Positions 5,986 to 13,470 of a DNA stretch of 13,746 bases are shown piece after piece. The notes under the pieces were generated by a model that was given only the letters and a program-made list of their open reading frames with translations, was not told the DNA's origin and searched no databases. Every line of letters begins with the position of its first letter. Positions within the stretch are counted from its first letter, which is position 1. The DNA comes from Deferribacterales bacterium (lineage in GTDB: Bacteria; Chrysiogenota; Deferribacteres; Deferribacterales; JAISNW01), in contig BNUJ01000032.1 in assembly GCA_025997275.1 (NCBI GenBank), forward strand, positions 1 through 13,746, read 5' to 3'. Made by a program: the position numbers and the translations under genes.

Positions 5986-7806
5986 CTAGCGTTCGCAAAT
6001 AGATTGCCCGTTAATGCTTTTCTTTAAGCTTGCGTCCATTGCTATTGCCCTACTCACATCAGCTAAACACTCGGCACGTCTATTCCCTCTACGGAATAGC
6101 TGTGCCCGCGCAACGTACATCTCCGCCATATAACTAGACTCGTTAAAGTTGGCAAAAAATAGGTTAATCGCCCTAACTAGCTCATTCCAATCTTTATTAG
6201 CTAATAGCTGTCGCACTATCTCATAGAGCAACTTATCTTTCTGAGAAAAAGAGATGTCACTATTTTCTAATGTTCTAAGGGTTGCCAACATCCGCTCGTT
6301 CCGCTCCTTAGCGTCTTTTGCTATCGCAATCTGCCCATATAGCGCAATATAGCGGGTGGTGGCATTATCCTGCAGCCGTTCAAACATCTGCTTTGCCCCT
6401 TCGTTGTTGCCAGACATCGCTAAAATATTCGCCATTAGCAATACATTCTCACTTGTCTGTTTGCTGGCGTCCAGCACTTCTAATGCTTGCTTGTAGTGTC
6501 CACCATCTGCCAGCGTAAGAACTGTTTCATAGAGCACTCGTTCATTACCATTAAAAGTTCCTAACCTTTCAATAGCAGTGCTGACATCTTTCTCTTTTAT
6601 AGAAATCAGTATCTGTAGCCTCTCTTTATCAATGCTAGCACCCTTTAATTTGGCAAGTTCATCCTTTGCCAGCTGATATTTGCGCTGGTTGTAGTGAACA
6701 GCTGCGCGTATAAGCCAAGCTGCATCAGTTTTTGAATTGCCCGTAGTCTTGCTCGCAAGCTCATAATCCCTATTTGCTAGATAGAGCCTTGACCGCAACT
6801 CGGCACAATAATATTTTTTGCACCCGTCTATCAGCTGTAGGGCGTTCTCATTAGAACCGTTCACATAGCGCGTCTCTGCAAGTGCATACCTAGCAAGCAT
6901 TATTAAATCTCTATCGGTGGAATTGTTTGCCAAAACTGCCAACGATTGTTGCGATTTATTATCACCCGCATACAATGAGGCAATCCCGCCATACAGAGTA
7001 TCGTCAACTTTATTAAACAGCTTGCTAGCATTGTCATAGTCGCCTAAATACAATAATGAAAAGGCTTTATATACACGTTGATAGCGGACAAGATTTTTAT
7101 TGTTTGATATGAGCCGCTCCATAACGCGCTCATCAAGCACTGGGAAACAGGACAGCACATAGAAATTTAGCAGCTCCAACTGCTTTTCCTCACTAAGGCT
7201 ACCACCAAGCCGCTTATATTCTCCGTTAACTATATAGTATTTATTCTGAACAAATCGTTTGTCCTCATTATTTTTTATCCGCTCTATTAGTGGTTTAGCT
7301 AGTATGGCTAGGCGCATGTCAGACAGGCTAGCATTGAGCAACGAATCAACAGCTACTAGAGTATATTCTGGAGTGATGTATCGGTATAACAAACCCGCTT
7401 TCCTGTAATCTTTCGCTCTATAGGCAAGTAGCATCCTAATATTATTAAGTCTGCTGTCGCTAAATAACTGCTGCGGACTTGTTTCTAGCATTATTGTAGC
7501 CTGTTTATACTGCCCATCTGCTATGCGCTCGTTCAATATCTTAACAAACTGTGCTTGTGTTCGTGCAGGTTGTGCTACACCAAGCTGTTTAACATAATAA
7601 GTAAGATATTCTTCAGCATATATGGGCATCAGAATCGGCATTATAGTTGCCACGTCAGGTTTATCGTAGCTAGGTGTTAGAACAAACGGCGACAAGACGG
7701 GTTTTGTCAGCACAAATCCACTGCCTGCAGCAAACGAAGCAGTGCTAAATAATAGACATAGACTAATTAAGAGTGGTAGTGCTGAGCACACGGAATGCAT
7801 TTTCAT
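5986..7806 (-). CDS. Secreted TPR-like repeat protein
   Basis: About 606 residues with a clear signal peptide: KM-HS followed by a hydrophobic core ending STASFAA, with probable cleavage after the alanines near residue 28. The mature part is helical and consists of many degenerate tetratricopeptide-like units. Examples are AYRAKDYRKAGLLYRY, YLGDYDNASKLFNKV, YNQRKYQLAKDELAKL, GGHYKQALEVLDAS and SGNNEGAKQMFERL, with a final RGNRRAECLADVSRAI. Such proteins scaffold complexes in the periplasm or at the envelope; no enzymatic motif is seen. The TTG at 7809 is possible, but ATG at 7806 is preferred, with AGGCG upstream. Its first 44 bases lie inside surE, which suggests translational coupling. It is the last gene of the surE operon and meets the ArsR-type gene tail to tail. 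The specific role is unknown. Confidence 0.75.
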   Translation of the reverse strand: MKMHSVCSALPLLISLCLLFSTASFAAGSGFVLTKPVLSPFVLTPSYDKPDVATIMPILMPIYAEEYLTYYVKQLGVAQPARTQAQFVKILNERIADGQYKQATIMLETSPQQLFSDSRLNNIRMLLAYRAKDYRKAGLLYRYITPEYTLVAVDSLLNASLSDMRLAILAKPLIERIKNNEDKRFVQNKYYIVNGEYKRLGGSLSEEKQLELLNFYVLSCFPVLDERVMERLISNNKNLVRYQRVYKAFSLLYLGDYDNASKLFNKVDDTLYGGIASLYAGDNKSQQSLAVLANNSTDRDLIMLARYALAETRYVNGSNENALQLIDGCKKYYCAELRSRLYLANRDYELASKTTGNSKTDAAWLIRAAVHYNQRKYQLAKDELAKLKGASIDKERLQILISIKEKDVSTAIERLGTFNGNERVLYETVLTLADGGHYKQALEVLDASKQTSENVLLMANILAMSGNNEGAKQMFERLQDNATTRYIALYGQIAIAKDAKERNERMLATLRTLENSDISFSQKDKLLYEIVRQLLANKDWNELVRAINLFFANFNESSYMAEMYVARAQLFRRGNRRAECLADVSRAIAMDASLKKSINGQSICER

Positions 7807-8530
7807 CAAGAACGCCTAATCTATTAAGCGGAGTTACCGGTATATAGCCCTTTTTCAGGCAACTAACATCACTGCCATCAGCGTAAGATTTTGGCAATTG
7901 AACATCGCTTAGCCAGTAATATGTCCCCCCGCGTGGTGAATTGCGTTTCTCATACTTCATCTTGAAATCAGTTTCATTAGCAGTCGCTGGGACAAAGCCT
8001 TTCATCTGAGCAGTAGGGATTGGTGGAACGTTTATATTATAGACTATTCCGTGTGGCAGTTCGCCTCGCTCCATAACTTCAAGCCACTTTAAGGCAATCT
8101 CTGCCGATGCATCATAGCCCAGTCCGCTGGGGCGTTCAGTCGTAGGCAGGCTCACAGCAACCGAAGTGATACCGTCCGCCGCCCCCTCCAATGCCGCCGC
8201 TACCGTGCCCGAATAGCAAATTTGCGATGATACATTTGCACCGTTGTTTATGCCCGAAAACACGTAGTCAGGCTTATGCTTCACTAGCTCACTAAGCCCT
8301 AGTTTCACGCAGTCTGCGGGAGTGCCGTGAATTGCATAGCCGAAAAAATCTCCGCCTTTATAAAACTTGTCAACTATTAGTATATTGTTTAACGTTAAGT
8401 GTCTTGATACCGCACTCATCTCCTGTGCTGGAGCTACCAATGTTACCTCTGCAACCTTTGACAGAGCAACGACCAGAGACAACAGACCATGAGACTGAAT
8501 GCCATCATCATTTGATACTAGGATACGCAT
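7763..8530 (-). CDS. surE: 5'/3'-nucleotidase SurE
   Basis: A metal-dependent phosphatase acting on nucleoside monophosphates (family knowledge), usually about 250 residues; here 255. Counting from the ATG at 8530: MRILVSNDDG with the metal-binding D8 and D9, S39 within APAQEMSAVSR, IHGTPADCV (67-75), and SGINNGANVS with N95. These are the four family metal ligands. A longer frame begins at 8557, but AGGAGA lies six bases before the ATG at 8530, and the family starts with MRIL, so 8530 is chosen. It overlaps the 106-aa gene upstream by 23 bases and the TPR gene downstream by 44, so all three are probably co-translated. In many bacteria surE sits beside stress or repair genes; here it sits among small unknown proteins. 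Confidence 0.95.
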   Translation of the reverse strand: MRILVSNDDGIQSHGLLSLVVALSKVAEVTLVAPAQEMSAVSRHLTLNNILIVDKFYKGGDFFGYAIHGTPADCVKLGLSELVKHKPDYVFSGINNGANVSSQICYSGTVAAALEGAADGITSVAVSLPTTERPSGLGYDASAEIALKWLEVMERGELPHGIVYNINVPPIPTAQMKGFVPATANETDFKMKYEKRNSPRGGTYYWLSDVQLPKSYADGSDVSCLKKGYIPVTPLNRLGVLDENAFRVLSTTTLN

Positions 8531-8828
8531 AAATCTCCTGTAATATCGCGTGGTCAAATACGCCTATAGCCTCACGCTGAATAACTAGATTACGATAACA
8601 ACGCTCCATATCGGCATTTAATTTATCAAGTTCACGTTCCCCAGCTTTAATTTTCAATGCAAGTATCCTGTCTGGTTCTAGCTGATAATCGCGTCTATTC
8701 TGCTCAAGAGCTAATCTCGCAACATTCGCCTGTTTTATAACTATTTCTAGCACAACTCCCGCATCGCCGAGTGTCTCTGCGCGCATCTTGTCTAGCTCGC
8801 GTTCCACTGTGCGGATATCCAACGCCAT
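8508..8828 (-). CDS. Small helical (coiled-coil) protein of unknown function
   Basis: A 106-residue hydrophilic protein with no signal peptide or membrane segment. It looks almost entirely helical, with heptad-like stretches in RTVERELDKMRAETL (6-20) and KIKAGERELDKLNADMERC (59-77), so an antiparallel coiled coil is plausible. I do not recognise a family. The ATG follows the stop of the CcmD-like gene by three bases (TGACTAATG), and its 3' end covers the surE ribosome binding site and start. Translation of all three is therefore probably linked. A partner or adaptor for the neighbouring membrane peptide is possible but unproven. Confidence 0.7.
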   Translation of the reverse strand: MALDIRTVERELDKMRAETLGDAGVVLEIVIKQANVARLALEQNRRDYQLEPDRILALKIKAGERELDKLNADMERCYRNLVIQREAIGVFDHAILQEIYAYPSIK

Positions 8829-8831
8829 TAG

Positions 8832-8939
8832 TCAACGCCGAACCTTATCCTCAAGACGTTTCAGCCTAGAGGACAAATTCCAAATATAGCCCCCCAGCAC
8901 TACCCACACCACACAATATGCCACAACTAAATAGCTCAT
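8832..8939 (-). CDS. CcmD-like small membrane peptide (35 aa)
   Basis: A 35-codon gene from ATG 8939-8937 to TGA 8834-8832. It encodes one membrane span (YLVVAYCVVWVVLGGYIW, about residues 3-20), then a basic amphipathic tail (RLKRLEDKVRR). This is the pattern of CcmD/CcmD-like proteins: AAYxVVWxVLxGYxxxLxxRxxRLE. CcmD stabilises the CcmABC haem-handling complex in cytochrome c maturation. No other ccm gene is in the window, so it may serve another complex. Two purine-rich stretches (GAGAGG and GAGG) precede the ATG. It sits three bases before the 106-aa gene. Its position between co-directional genes with tight spacing supports it as real despite the small size. Confidence 0.7.
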   Translation of the reverse strand: MSYLVVAYCVVWVVLGGYIWNLSSRLKRLEDKVRR

Positions 8940-8965
8940 ACCTCAAGCCTCTCTTGCCATCATGG

Positions 8966-9505
8966 TTATTTCAGTTTTTCAAGCATATACAGGCAAGCAA
9001 ACTTCAGCGGTCCAAGTAATGTATGTGGAACATCATGGTCGCCGTCATTCATAGCCTGATGTATTTGCTGTAGCGGAACGTGCACCATATCAGCAAAAGC
9101 CGCTAGGGGAACATTTTTAGTCTTAAGCTCATCTAGTAGCTGGCGCAACGGGGTAAGTGCAATATATAGCTGTATATCGTCTGCACTTGATATGGTACTC
9201 CTGTCAAGCCCTGCTCCCTCTACCTTAAACTTCCATGGGGTATATATGTAAGTTAGTCCTAGAGCCGCAAAATATTTGCCTGATACAGCCTCACCGTCCT
9301 CGCCAATGCCCTCATAAGCCATAGGCTCTTGCAACGTTTTGAGCTTGATACTATATACGCCATGGTTGCCACGAATTTTCGCACTCAAATCTCCGCCTGA
9401 TACAGTGCAATCATAGCATTGCCCTACCATACTTTCGGCACGAAGTACGTCGTCTATAGAAAAGAGCGTTTTTAGCTGCTGTTCGTTCAATTTAGGAACG
9501 TTCAT
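8966..9505 (-). CDS. Hypothetical protein, first gene of the surE operon
   Basis: A 179-residue soluble protein without signal peptide. The N-terminal half (about 16-65) has an alternating pattern, RAESMVGQC, TVSGGDLSAKIRG and GVYSIKL. It loosely recalls the strand region that precedes SWIM zinc fingers, but the zinc ligands are not there; only one C-x2-C pair (C30, C33) is present. The C-terminal half (about 115-179) is helical, ending LGPLKFACLYMLEKL. I cannot name a family. ATG at 9505 is supported by AGAGGA seven bases upstream and a promoter behind it. The CcmD-like gene begins 26 bases after its stop, so it heads the operon. Confidence 0.7.
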   Translation of the reverse strand: MNVPKLNEQQLKTLFSIDDVLRAESMVGQCYDCTVSGGDLSAKIRGNHGVYSIKLKTLQEPMAYEGIGEDGEAVSGKYFAALGLTYIYTPWKFKVEGAGLDRSTISSADDIQLYIALTPLRQLLDELKTKNVPLAAFADMVHVPLQQIHQAMNDGDHDVPHTLLGPLKFACLYMLEKLK

Positions 9506-9535
9506 ATTATCGTCCTCTGTATTAGTATTTAAGTA

Positions 9536-9564
9536 ATATTAACATACTCTACCGATAATATCAA
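9536..9564 (-). promoter_or_regulatory. Candidate promoter of the surE operon
   Basis: On the minus strand: TTGATA (9564-9559), 17-base spacer, TAATAT (9541-9536). It leads into a short leader with AGAGGA before the ATG at 9505. It is divergent from the yajC promoter, about 60 bases away. Confidence 0.5.
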
Positions 9565-9626
9565 TAGCAAAAACTAGCGGACATTATTATAGCTATGAGG
9601 CAAAAATCCTGATTTTAACTAGTTGC

Positions 9627-9654
9627 TTGCAAATTATATTTTTTGTAATATAAT
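9627..9654 (+). promoter_or_regulatory. Sigma-70-type promoter of yajC-secD-secF-yraN
   Basis: TTGCAA (9627-9632), 16-base spacer, perfect TATAAT (9649-9654). The start is expected near 9661, giving a leader of about 34 bases with GGAGGG (9682-9687) seven bases before the ATG at 9695. Confidence 0.7.
9633..9654. repeat. Perfect 8-bp dyad over the yajC promoter
   Basis: ATTATATT (9633-9640) and AATATAAT (9647-9654) are exact reverse complements separated by six bases. The right half contains the whole -10 box and the left half fills the spacer, so this is a candidate operator. AT-rich dyads can arise by chance, so the regulatory role is uncertain. Confidence 0.5.
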
Positions 9655-9694
9655 CACAGACTGGTAGCATTTTTTATTATTGGAGGGATGTGAA

Positions 9695-10051
9695 ATGTTG
9701 GATACGATAACAGCTTTATTTGCACCTATGGCTTATGCACAAGCAGGCGAAGTGCAAGGCAATTTCTTTCAGTCTGGGCTTGGACAGATGGTGCCGTTCG
9801 TTGTGATGATAATACTTTTCTACCTCTTATTGATACGTCCGAACAGGAAACGTCAACGGGAGCAAGAAAACACGCTAAATAGCCTAAAAACAGGGGACGT
9901 AGTGCTAACATCATCAGGAATGATAGCAACTATTGAGTCTGTAATAGACCCGCGCACTTTTTTAATAAACTTGGGTGGCATCAAGGTAAAGATTGTTAAG
10001 TCGGGCATCGCTGGCAAGTATAGTGAGGAAACCTCTCTGGAGCGTAAATAA
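9695..10051 (+). CDS. yajC: Sec translocase accessory subunit YajC
   Basis: A 118-residue single-span protein that joins SecD and SecF in the complex assisting SecYEG export. Seen: an N-terminal segment with APMAYAQAG typical of YajC from several proteobacterial groups, one membrane span (about 31-48, ending LLLIRPNRKRQRE), and a cytoplasmic beta domain with LKTGDVVLTSSGMIATI (about 64-80). A TTG at 9680 is in frame, but GGAGGG lies between it and ATG 9695, so the ATG is the start. It leads the operon, and secD begins two bases after its stop. Confidence 0.95.
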   Translation: MLDTITALFAPMAYAQAGEVQGNFFQSGLGQMVPFVVMIILFYLLLIRPNRKRQREQENTLNSLKTGDVVLTSSGMIATIESVIDPRTFLINLGGIKVKIVKSGIAGKYSEETSLERK

Positions 10052-10053
10052 CA

Positions 10054-11598
10054 ATGAACTTGAAGTTTCGCTGGGGCGTTGTAGGCGTAGTGCTTATAGG
10101 GGCATTGTTTTTCATTGTTCCCCTGAAAAATAGCATCAGGCTTGGGCTTGACCTGCAAGGGGGGATGCACCTCCTTATGAGCGTTGATACAGACAAAGCC
10201 CTTGAATCACGCGTTGACAGCATAGTCTATCAACTACGCCGTGAGCTGCAAAGGGAGAACATCCCATTTGCTTATGTGCAGAAAGCACCGCAATACTCAG
10301 TACGCATAGGTTTTACTGCTGGTGCTAAAACTGCTGATATAGTAAAACAAGCTCAACGTTTTCAGCTGACACAACAGGCGGACAGTGCTGACTCAATAAC
10401 GTTTGAGCTTGATAGTGCTAGCATTGACAGGGTGCGCACGCAAGCGGTGTCGCAGTCGTTAGAGGTAATACGTAACCGCATAGACGAGTTTGGTGTATCG
10501 GAACCGCTGATTCAGCGACAAGGCAAAGACCAAATTATCGTTCAATTGCCCGGCGAAACGGACCCTGAACGGGCAATAAAACTAATCGGGCAGACGGCAC
10601 AACTGCGTTTCTACTTAGTGGATGAGAACGTGCCTCCAGCACAGCTCGTTGGCGACAACCCTACTATCCCTTATGATGATATACTTTTATATTCCAAAGA
10701 ACTTGATAAAGCCACAGGCAAGGTCTTGTCCGCTACACCTATGGCACTGAAACGTGAAGTGTTGCTGACTGGCGATAGCCTTATGGACGCAACAGTTCAA
10801 TATTCGCAGTATAACGACCCTGTTGTTGCTTTCCGATTTGACCCTGCGGGAGCGCGCATATTCGCAGATGTTACGCGCAGTAACGTTGGCAAGCGGCTTG
10901 CAATAGTGCTTGATGACAATATTTACTCTGCACCGAATATTCGTGAAGCCATTACGGGTGGCGAGGGTTCTATCTCTGGCAGATTTACTATAGAGACGGC
11001 GCAAGATTTAGCAATAGTGTTGCGTGCGGGTAGTCTGCCCGCCCCAGTGGAGATACTGGAAAACCGCACTGTGGGACCGTCTCTTGGGTTAGATTCAATA
11101 CATGCAGGGGTCAAGGCGTCCATTATCGGACTTGTTCTCATCATGTTATTTATGGCTATCTACTATAAATCTAGCGGGATTGTGGCAAATGTAGGGCTAG
11201 TGTGCAACTTTGTGGTGTTGCTCGGTGCTTTGTGTGCATCAGGAGCTACGCTGACACTGCCCGGCATTGCAGGTGTGATATTAACGCTTGGCATTGCAGT
11301 TGATGCTAACGTGCTGATATTTGAGCGCATTAGAGAAGAGCTTAAAAACAAGCGCACTGTGCTGAATGCCTTTGAGACCGGTTATGATAAAGCGTTCACT
11401 ACTATCATAGATGCTAATGTAACTAGCCTTATTGCAGCGGTAGTTCTGTTCCAGTTCGGCACCGGTCCAGTAAAGGGGTTTGCCGTGACACTATCGTTAG
11501 GACTTATCGCTTCAATGTTCACGGCGGTGTACGTAACCAAGACGATTTTTATGACCTTTATCATAAAGAATAAAGACGTCCAATCTATCAGTATATAG
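10054..11598 (+). CDS. secD: Protein translocase subunit SecD
   Basis: An RND-type membrane protein that uses the proton gradient to pull exported proteins out of the Sec channel on the periplasmic side. It has 514 residues, within the normal range. Seen: first span (about 7-24), then LGLDLQGGMHLLM (about 31-43), a large periplasmic domain with VSEPLIQRQGKDQIIVQLPG, the LRAGSLPAPVEI segment before the second span, and the conserved TLGIAVDANVLIFERIREE in the fourth-span region. Five further spans end the protein. It starts two bases after yajC without a well-placed ribosome site, so it probably depends on coupling. secF follows nine bases after its stop. Confidence 0.97.
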   Translation: MNLKFRWGVVGVVLIGALFFIVPLKNSIRLGLDLQGGMHLLMSVDTDKALESRVDSIVYQLRRELQRENIPFAYVQKAPQYSVRIGFTAGAKTADIVKQAQRFQLTQQADSADSITFELDSASIDRVRTQAVSQSLEVIRNRIDEFGVSEPLIQRQGKDQIIVQLPGETDPERAIKLIGQTAQLRFYLVDENVPPAQLVGDNPTIPYDDILLYSKELDKATGKVLSATPMALKREVLLTGDSLMDATVQYSQYNDPVVAFRFDPAGARIFADVTRSNVGKRLAIVLDDNIYSAPNIREAITGGEGSISGRFTIETAQDLAIVLRAGSLPAPVEILENRTVGPSLGLDSIHAGVKASIIGLVLIMLFMAIYYKSSGIVANVGLVCNFVVLLGALCASGATLTLPGIAGVILTLGIAVDANVLIFERIREELKNKRTVLNAFETGYDKAFTTIIDANVTSLIAAVVLFQFGTGPVKGFAVTLSLGLIASMFTAVYVTKTIFMTFIIKNKDVQSISI

Positions 11599-11607
11599 GG
11601 GCAGATA

Positions 11608-12531
11608 ATGTTTGAACTAGTAAAACCTGATATTAGCATAGACTTTGTCGGCAAGGCGCGCATATACATAATCATTTCGCTTGTCGCTATAATCATAAGC
11701 CTCATAGTAGTGTTGACTAAAGGCTTTAATGTAGGCATTGACTTTGTTGGTGGCACGGTGGTGCAAGTCCGCTTTTCGGAGAGCATTGAACTGGAGCGTG
11801 TTCGCACGGCAATTTCGCCCGCCATACCGACCGATTTTGTAATACAGAACTTTGGCGGTGTTGATTCTAGCGAAGTGTTGATTCGTATCGCTGAAACCAG
11901 CAAACTCAGCTTGCAAGATTTGTCAACTAGGATAACTGCACAGCTATCCAGCCAGCTATCTAGCCATTCGCCGAGCATACAGAAGACCGAGCAGGTGGGA
12001 CCGCAAGCGGGCAGTGAACTTAGGAACAAGGCTTTTTATGCTATGCTATACGCGCTGGTTGGTATTTTAATATACATTGCAGTTCGGTTTCAGCCATTGT
12101 TCGGCGTGTGTGCAGTGATTGCACTAACCCATGACGTGATAATATCGCTAGGGGCTTATAGCTTGTCGGGCAAAGAGCTTAACATAACGGTAATGGCGGC
12201 AATTCTCACGGTGGTAGGCTATTCACTGAACGATACAATAGTGATATTTGACAGAATGCGTGAAAATATGAAGTTGCATGCAAATCTTTCGTGGAAAGAG
12301 CTAATAAATAGCAGTCTTAATGAAACGCTATCGCGCACGATTGTGACATCAGCACTTACGTTTTTAGCTGTGCTGAGTCTATATCTATTTGGAGGCGAAG
12401 TCATAAACGGTTTTGCATTCATGATGCTAGTGGGCATATTGGTAGGCACTTACTCTTCGCTATGTATTGCGGCTATCGTCGTCTATCTGGTAAAGACAAG
12501 AAAGAGGAATGAACCAGCAACAGCCAAATAA
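11608..12531 (+). CDS. secF: Protein translocase subunit SecF
   Basis: Partner of SecD in the same proton-driven export complex; 307 residues is normal. Seen: NVGIDFVGGTVVQVRFS after the first span, the periplasmic domain, VGPQAGSELR before span 2, and AILTVVGYSLNDTIVIFDRMREN in span 4. A GGGG-containing site precedes the ATG. The periplasmic domain holds a tandem QLSSQLSS (see the repeat at 11941). The stop lies 23 bases inside yraN. Confidence 0.97.
   Translation: MFELVKPDISIDFVGKARIYIIISLVAIIISLIVVLTKGFNVGIDFVGGTVVQVRFSESIELERVRTAISPAIPTDFVIQNFGGVDSSEVLIRIAETSKLSLQDLSTRITAQLSSQLSSHSPSIQKTEQVGPQAGSELRNKAFYAMLYALVGILIYIAVRFQPLFGVCAVIALTHDVIISLGAYSLSGKELNITVMAAILTVVGYSLNDTIVIFDRMRENMKLHANLSWKELINSSLNETLSRTIVTSALTFLAVLSLYLFGGEVINGFAFMMLVGILVGTYSSLCIAAIVVYLVKTRKRNEPATAK
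11941..11964 (+). repeat. 12-bp tandem duplication inside secF
   Basis: CAGCTATCCAGC (11941-11952) is followed directly by CAGCTATCTAGC (11953-11964), with one mismatch. In frame it encodes QLSS twice in the SecF periplasmic domain. It is probably a small slippage event that keeps the frame. Confidence 0.8.
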
Positions 12532-12859
12532 ACGTCAAGTCGGCACAGCAGGCGAACAGCAGGCAGCTGAATATCTCAAAAACAAGGGCTATGAAATAGT
12601 CCGAATGAACGCCCGAACGAGATACGGCGAGATAGATATCGTTGCTAAACAAGGCGAAACTTATGTGTTTGTTGAGGTAAAACTGCGTAGCAGCAACAGA
12701 TATGGTAAGGGGTTTGAGGCTGTAATCGGCACAAAACAACGGCGCATTAAAAACTGCGCCACAATGTATTGCGTAATGCATAATATACATTCCCTATGCC
12801 GTTGTGATATTATATCCATAGATGAGGGCGTCATCACACATATTGAAAACGCTTTTTAG
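12509..12859 (+). CDS. yraN: YraN/UPF0102 family nuclease-like protein
   Basis: A 116-residue member of UPF0102, a small PD-(D/E)XK-like fold distantly related to Holliday-junction resolvases; its cellular role is not settled. Seen: GTAGEQQAAEYLKNKGYEIV (about 12-31), NARTRYGEIDIVA (about 34-46) with the expected E and D, and FVEVKLRSS (about 54-62) giving the ExK pair, then ENAF at the end. A stop lies in frame 18 bases upstream, so ATG 12509 is the earliest start. GAGG sits only one base before it, so translation probably relies on the overlapping secF. It meets the next gene tail to tail, with two bases between stops. Confidence 0.92.
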   Translation: MNQQQPNKRQVGTAGEQQAAEYLKNKGYEIVRMNARTRYGEIDIVAKQGETYVFVEVKLRSSNRYGKGFEAVIGTKQRRIKNCATMYCVMHNIHSLCRCDIISIDEGVITHIENAF

Positions 12860-12861
12860 GG

Positions 12862-13356
12862 CTACTTAGGTTCTAAAATAACATCCTTAGTGAACCAGCG
12901 GTTTGCTATATTCTTTGCTGTGCCATCTTTAATGGTTGCAACAAGAGCTACTTGAACTTTATTTTTAAGTGCTACGTTTCCCCGCCTAAACCCTACAAGG
13001 TAGCCATCTTTCATATATGGTTTGGAGAAAGTCATGCTATTGTCCTCCGAGTCAAGACGCTTTACCCCGCCCCATAGACAATCAACCATACCAGCATCTA
13101 ATGCTTTTTCCTTTTCAGACCAGTCAATGGCTTGTGGCATTAGATTGACACCTATGCGTTTTGACACCTCAGTTGCCAGTTCAAGAACAAAGCTAGCATT
13201 ATCATAGCTCTTATTGTAGCCAAGATGCAGTTCTCCGCGTTTCTGTACAAGACTCCACGAGTTGTCAAATGCCATAAACATAGCATTGGAAACCAAAATG
13301 GTTATCACTATTATTATTATTATACGTACAACGAAATTATCAGTTATATTGCCCAT
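12862..13356 (-). CDS. Truncated amino-acid-binding (SBP family 3) protein, lobe 2 missing
   Basis: Only 164 residues against about 230-260 for family 3 solute-binding proteins. Seen: an N-terminal membrane anchor (about 9-28, with five ATA isoleucine codons), LVQKRGELHLGYN (36-48), ELATEVSKRIGV (59-70), ALDAGMVDCLWGG (85-97) and MTFSKPYM (108-115). The protein then passes directly, at about 119-123, to GFRRGNVALKNKVQVAL and DGTAKNIANRWF, which in full-length relatives lie after the second lobe. Lobe 2 is thus cleanly absent. The ligand loop after LHLGYN is also short, and the arginine that normally binds the amino-acid carboxylate, in the (T)xERxxxxxFSxPY motif, aligns with E104. A good promoter and AGGAG site precede it. 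It is either decayed or re-purposed; it is unlikely to bind amino acids classically. Confidence 0.75.
   Translation of the reverse strand: MGNITDNFVVRIIIIIVITILVSNAMFMAFDNSWSLVQKRGELHLGYNKSYDNASFVLELATEVSKRIGVNLMPQAIDWSEKEKALDAGMVDCLWGGVKRLDSEDNSMTFSKPYMKDGYLVGFRRGNVALKNKVQVALVATIKDGTAKNIANRWFTKDVILEPK
13309..13323. repeat. Trinucleotide repeat (TAT)5 in the binding-protein anchor
   Basis: Five TAT units on the plus strand encode five successive ATA isoleucines (residues 12-16) in the membrane anchor of the minus-strand gene. Length changes would add or remove isoleucine without shifting the frame. Confidence 0.8.
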
Positions 13357-13401
13357 TGACTGCTCCTATGACTACTCCTAGTGCGGAAGTTTAATTGCTC
13401 A

Positions 13402-13430
13402 ATCCTAGCTCATTTTTTGTGAGGTGTCAA
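13402..13430 (-). promoter_or_regulatory. Strong sigma-70-type promoter of the truncated binding-protein gene
   Basis: On the minus strand: perfect TTGACA (13430-13425), 17-base spacer, TAGGAT (13407-13402). The start is near 13395, followed by a leader with AGGAG before the ATG at 13356. A run of nine G lies five bases upstream of the -35 box. Confidence 0.7.
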
Positions 13431-13435
13431 GACAA

Positions 13436-13444
13436 GGGGGGGGG
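13436..13444. repeat. Homopolymer tract of 9 G in a divergent promoter region
   Basis: Nine G on the plus strand, between the -35 boxes of the two divergent promoters (13425-13430 minus and 13471-13476 plus). GGGG here can pair with CCCC at 13457-13460, and a T-rich stretch follows on the plus strand, so a hairpin is also possible. Confidence 0.8.
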
Positions 13445-13470
13445 CAAGTATATAGTCCCCTGTTTTTCTC

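Noticed and set aside
11382..12029. Long open frame on the minus strand (215 codons) across the secD-secF junction
   Set aside because: It is antisense to the unmistakable SecD C-terminus and SecF N-terminus, is rich in Ser/Thr/Ile as expected of a shadow frame, and has no family resemblance.
13430..13470. G-run/CCCC hairpin followed by T-rich sequence as a plus-strand terminator
   Set aside because: No plus-strand gene ends there; the region lies between divergent promoters, so a terminator has no evident purpose.
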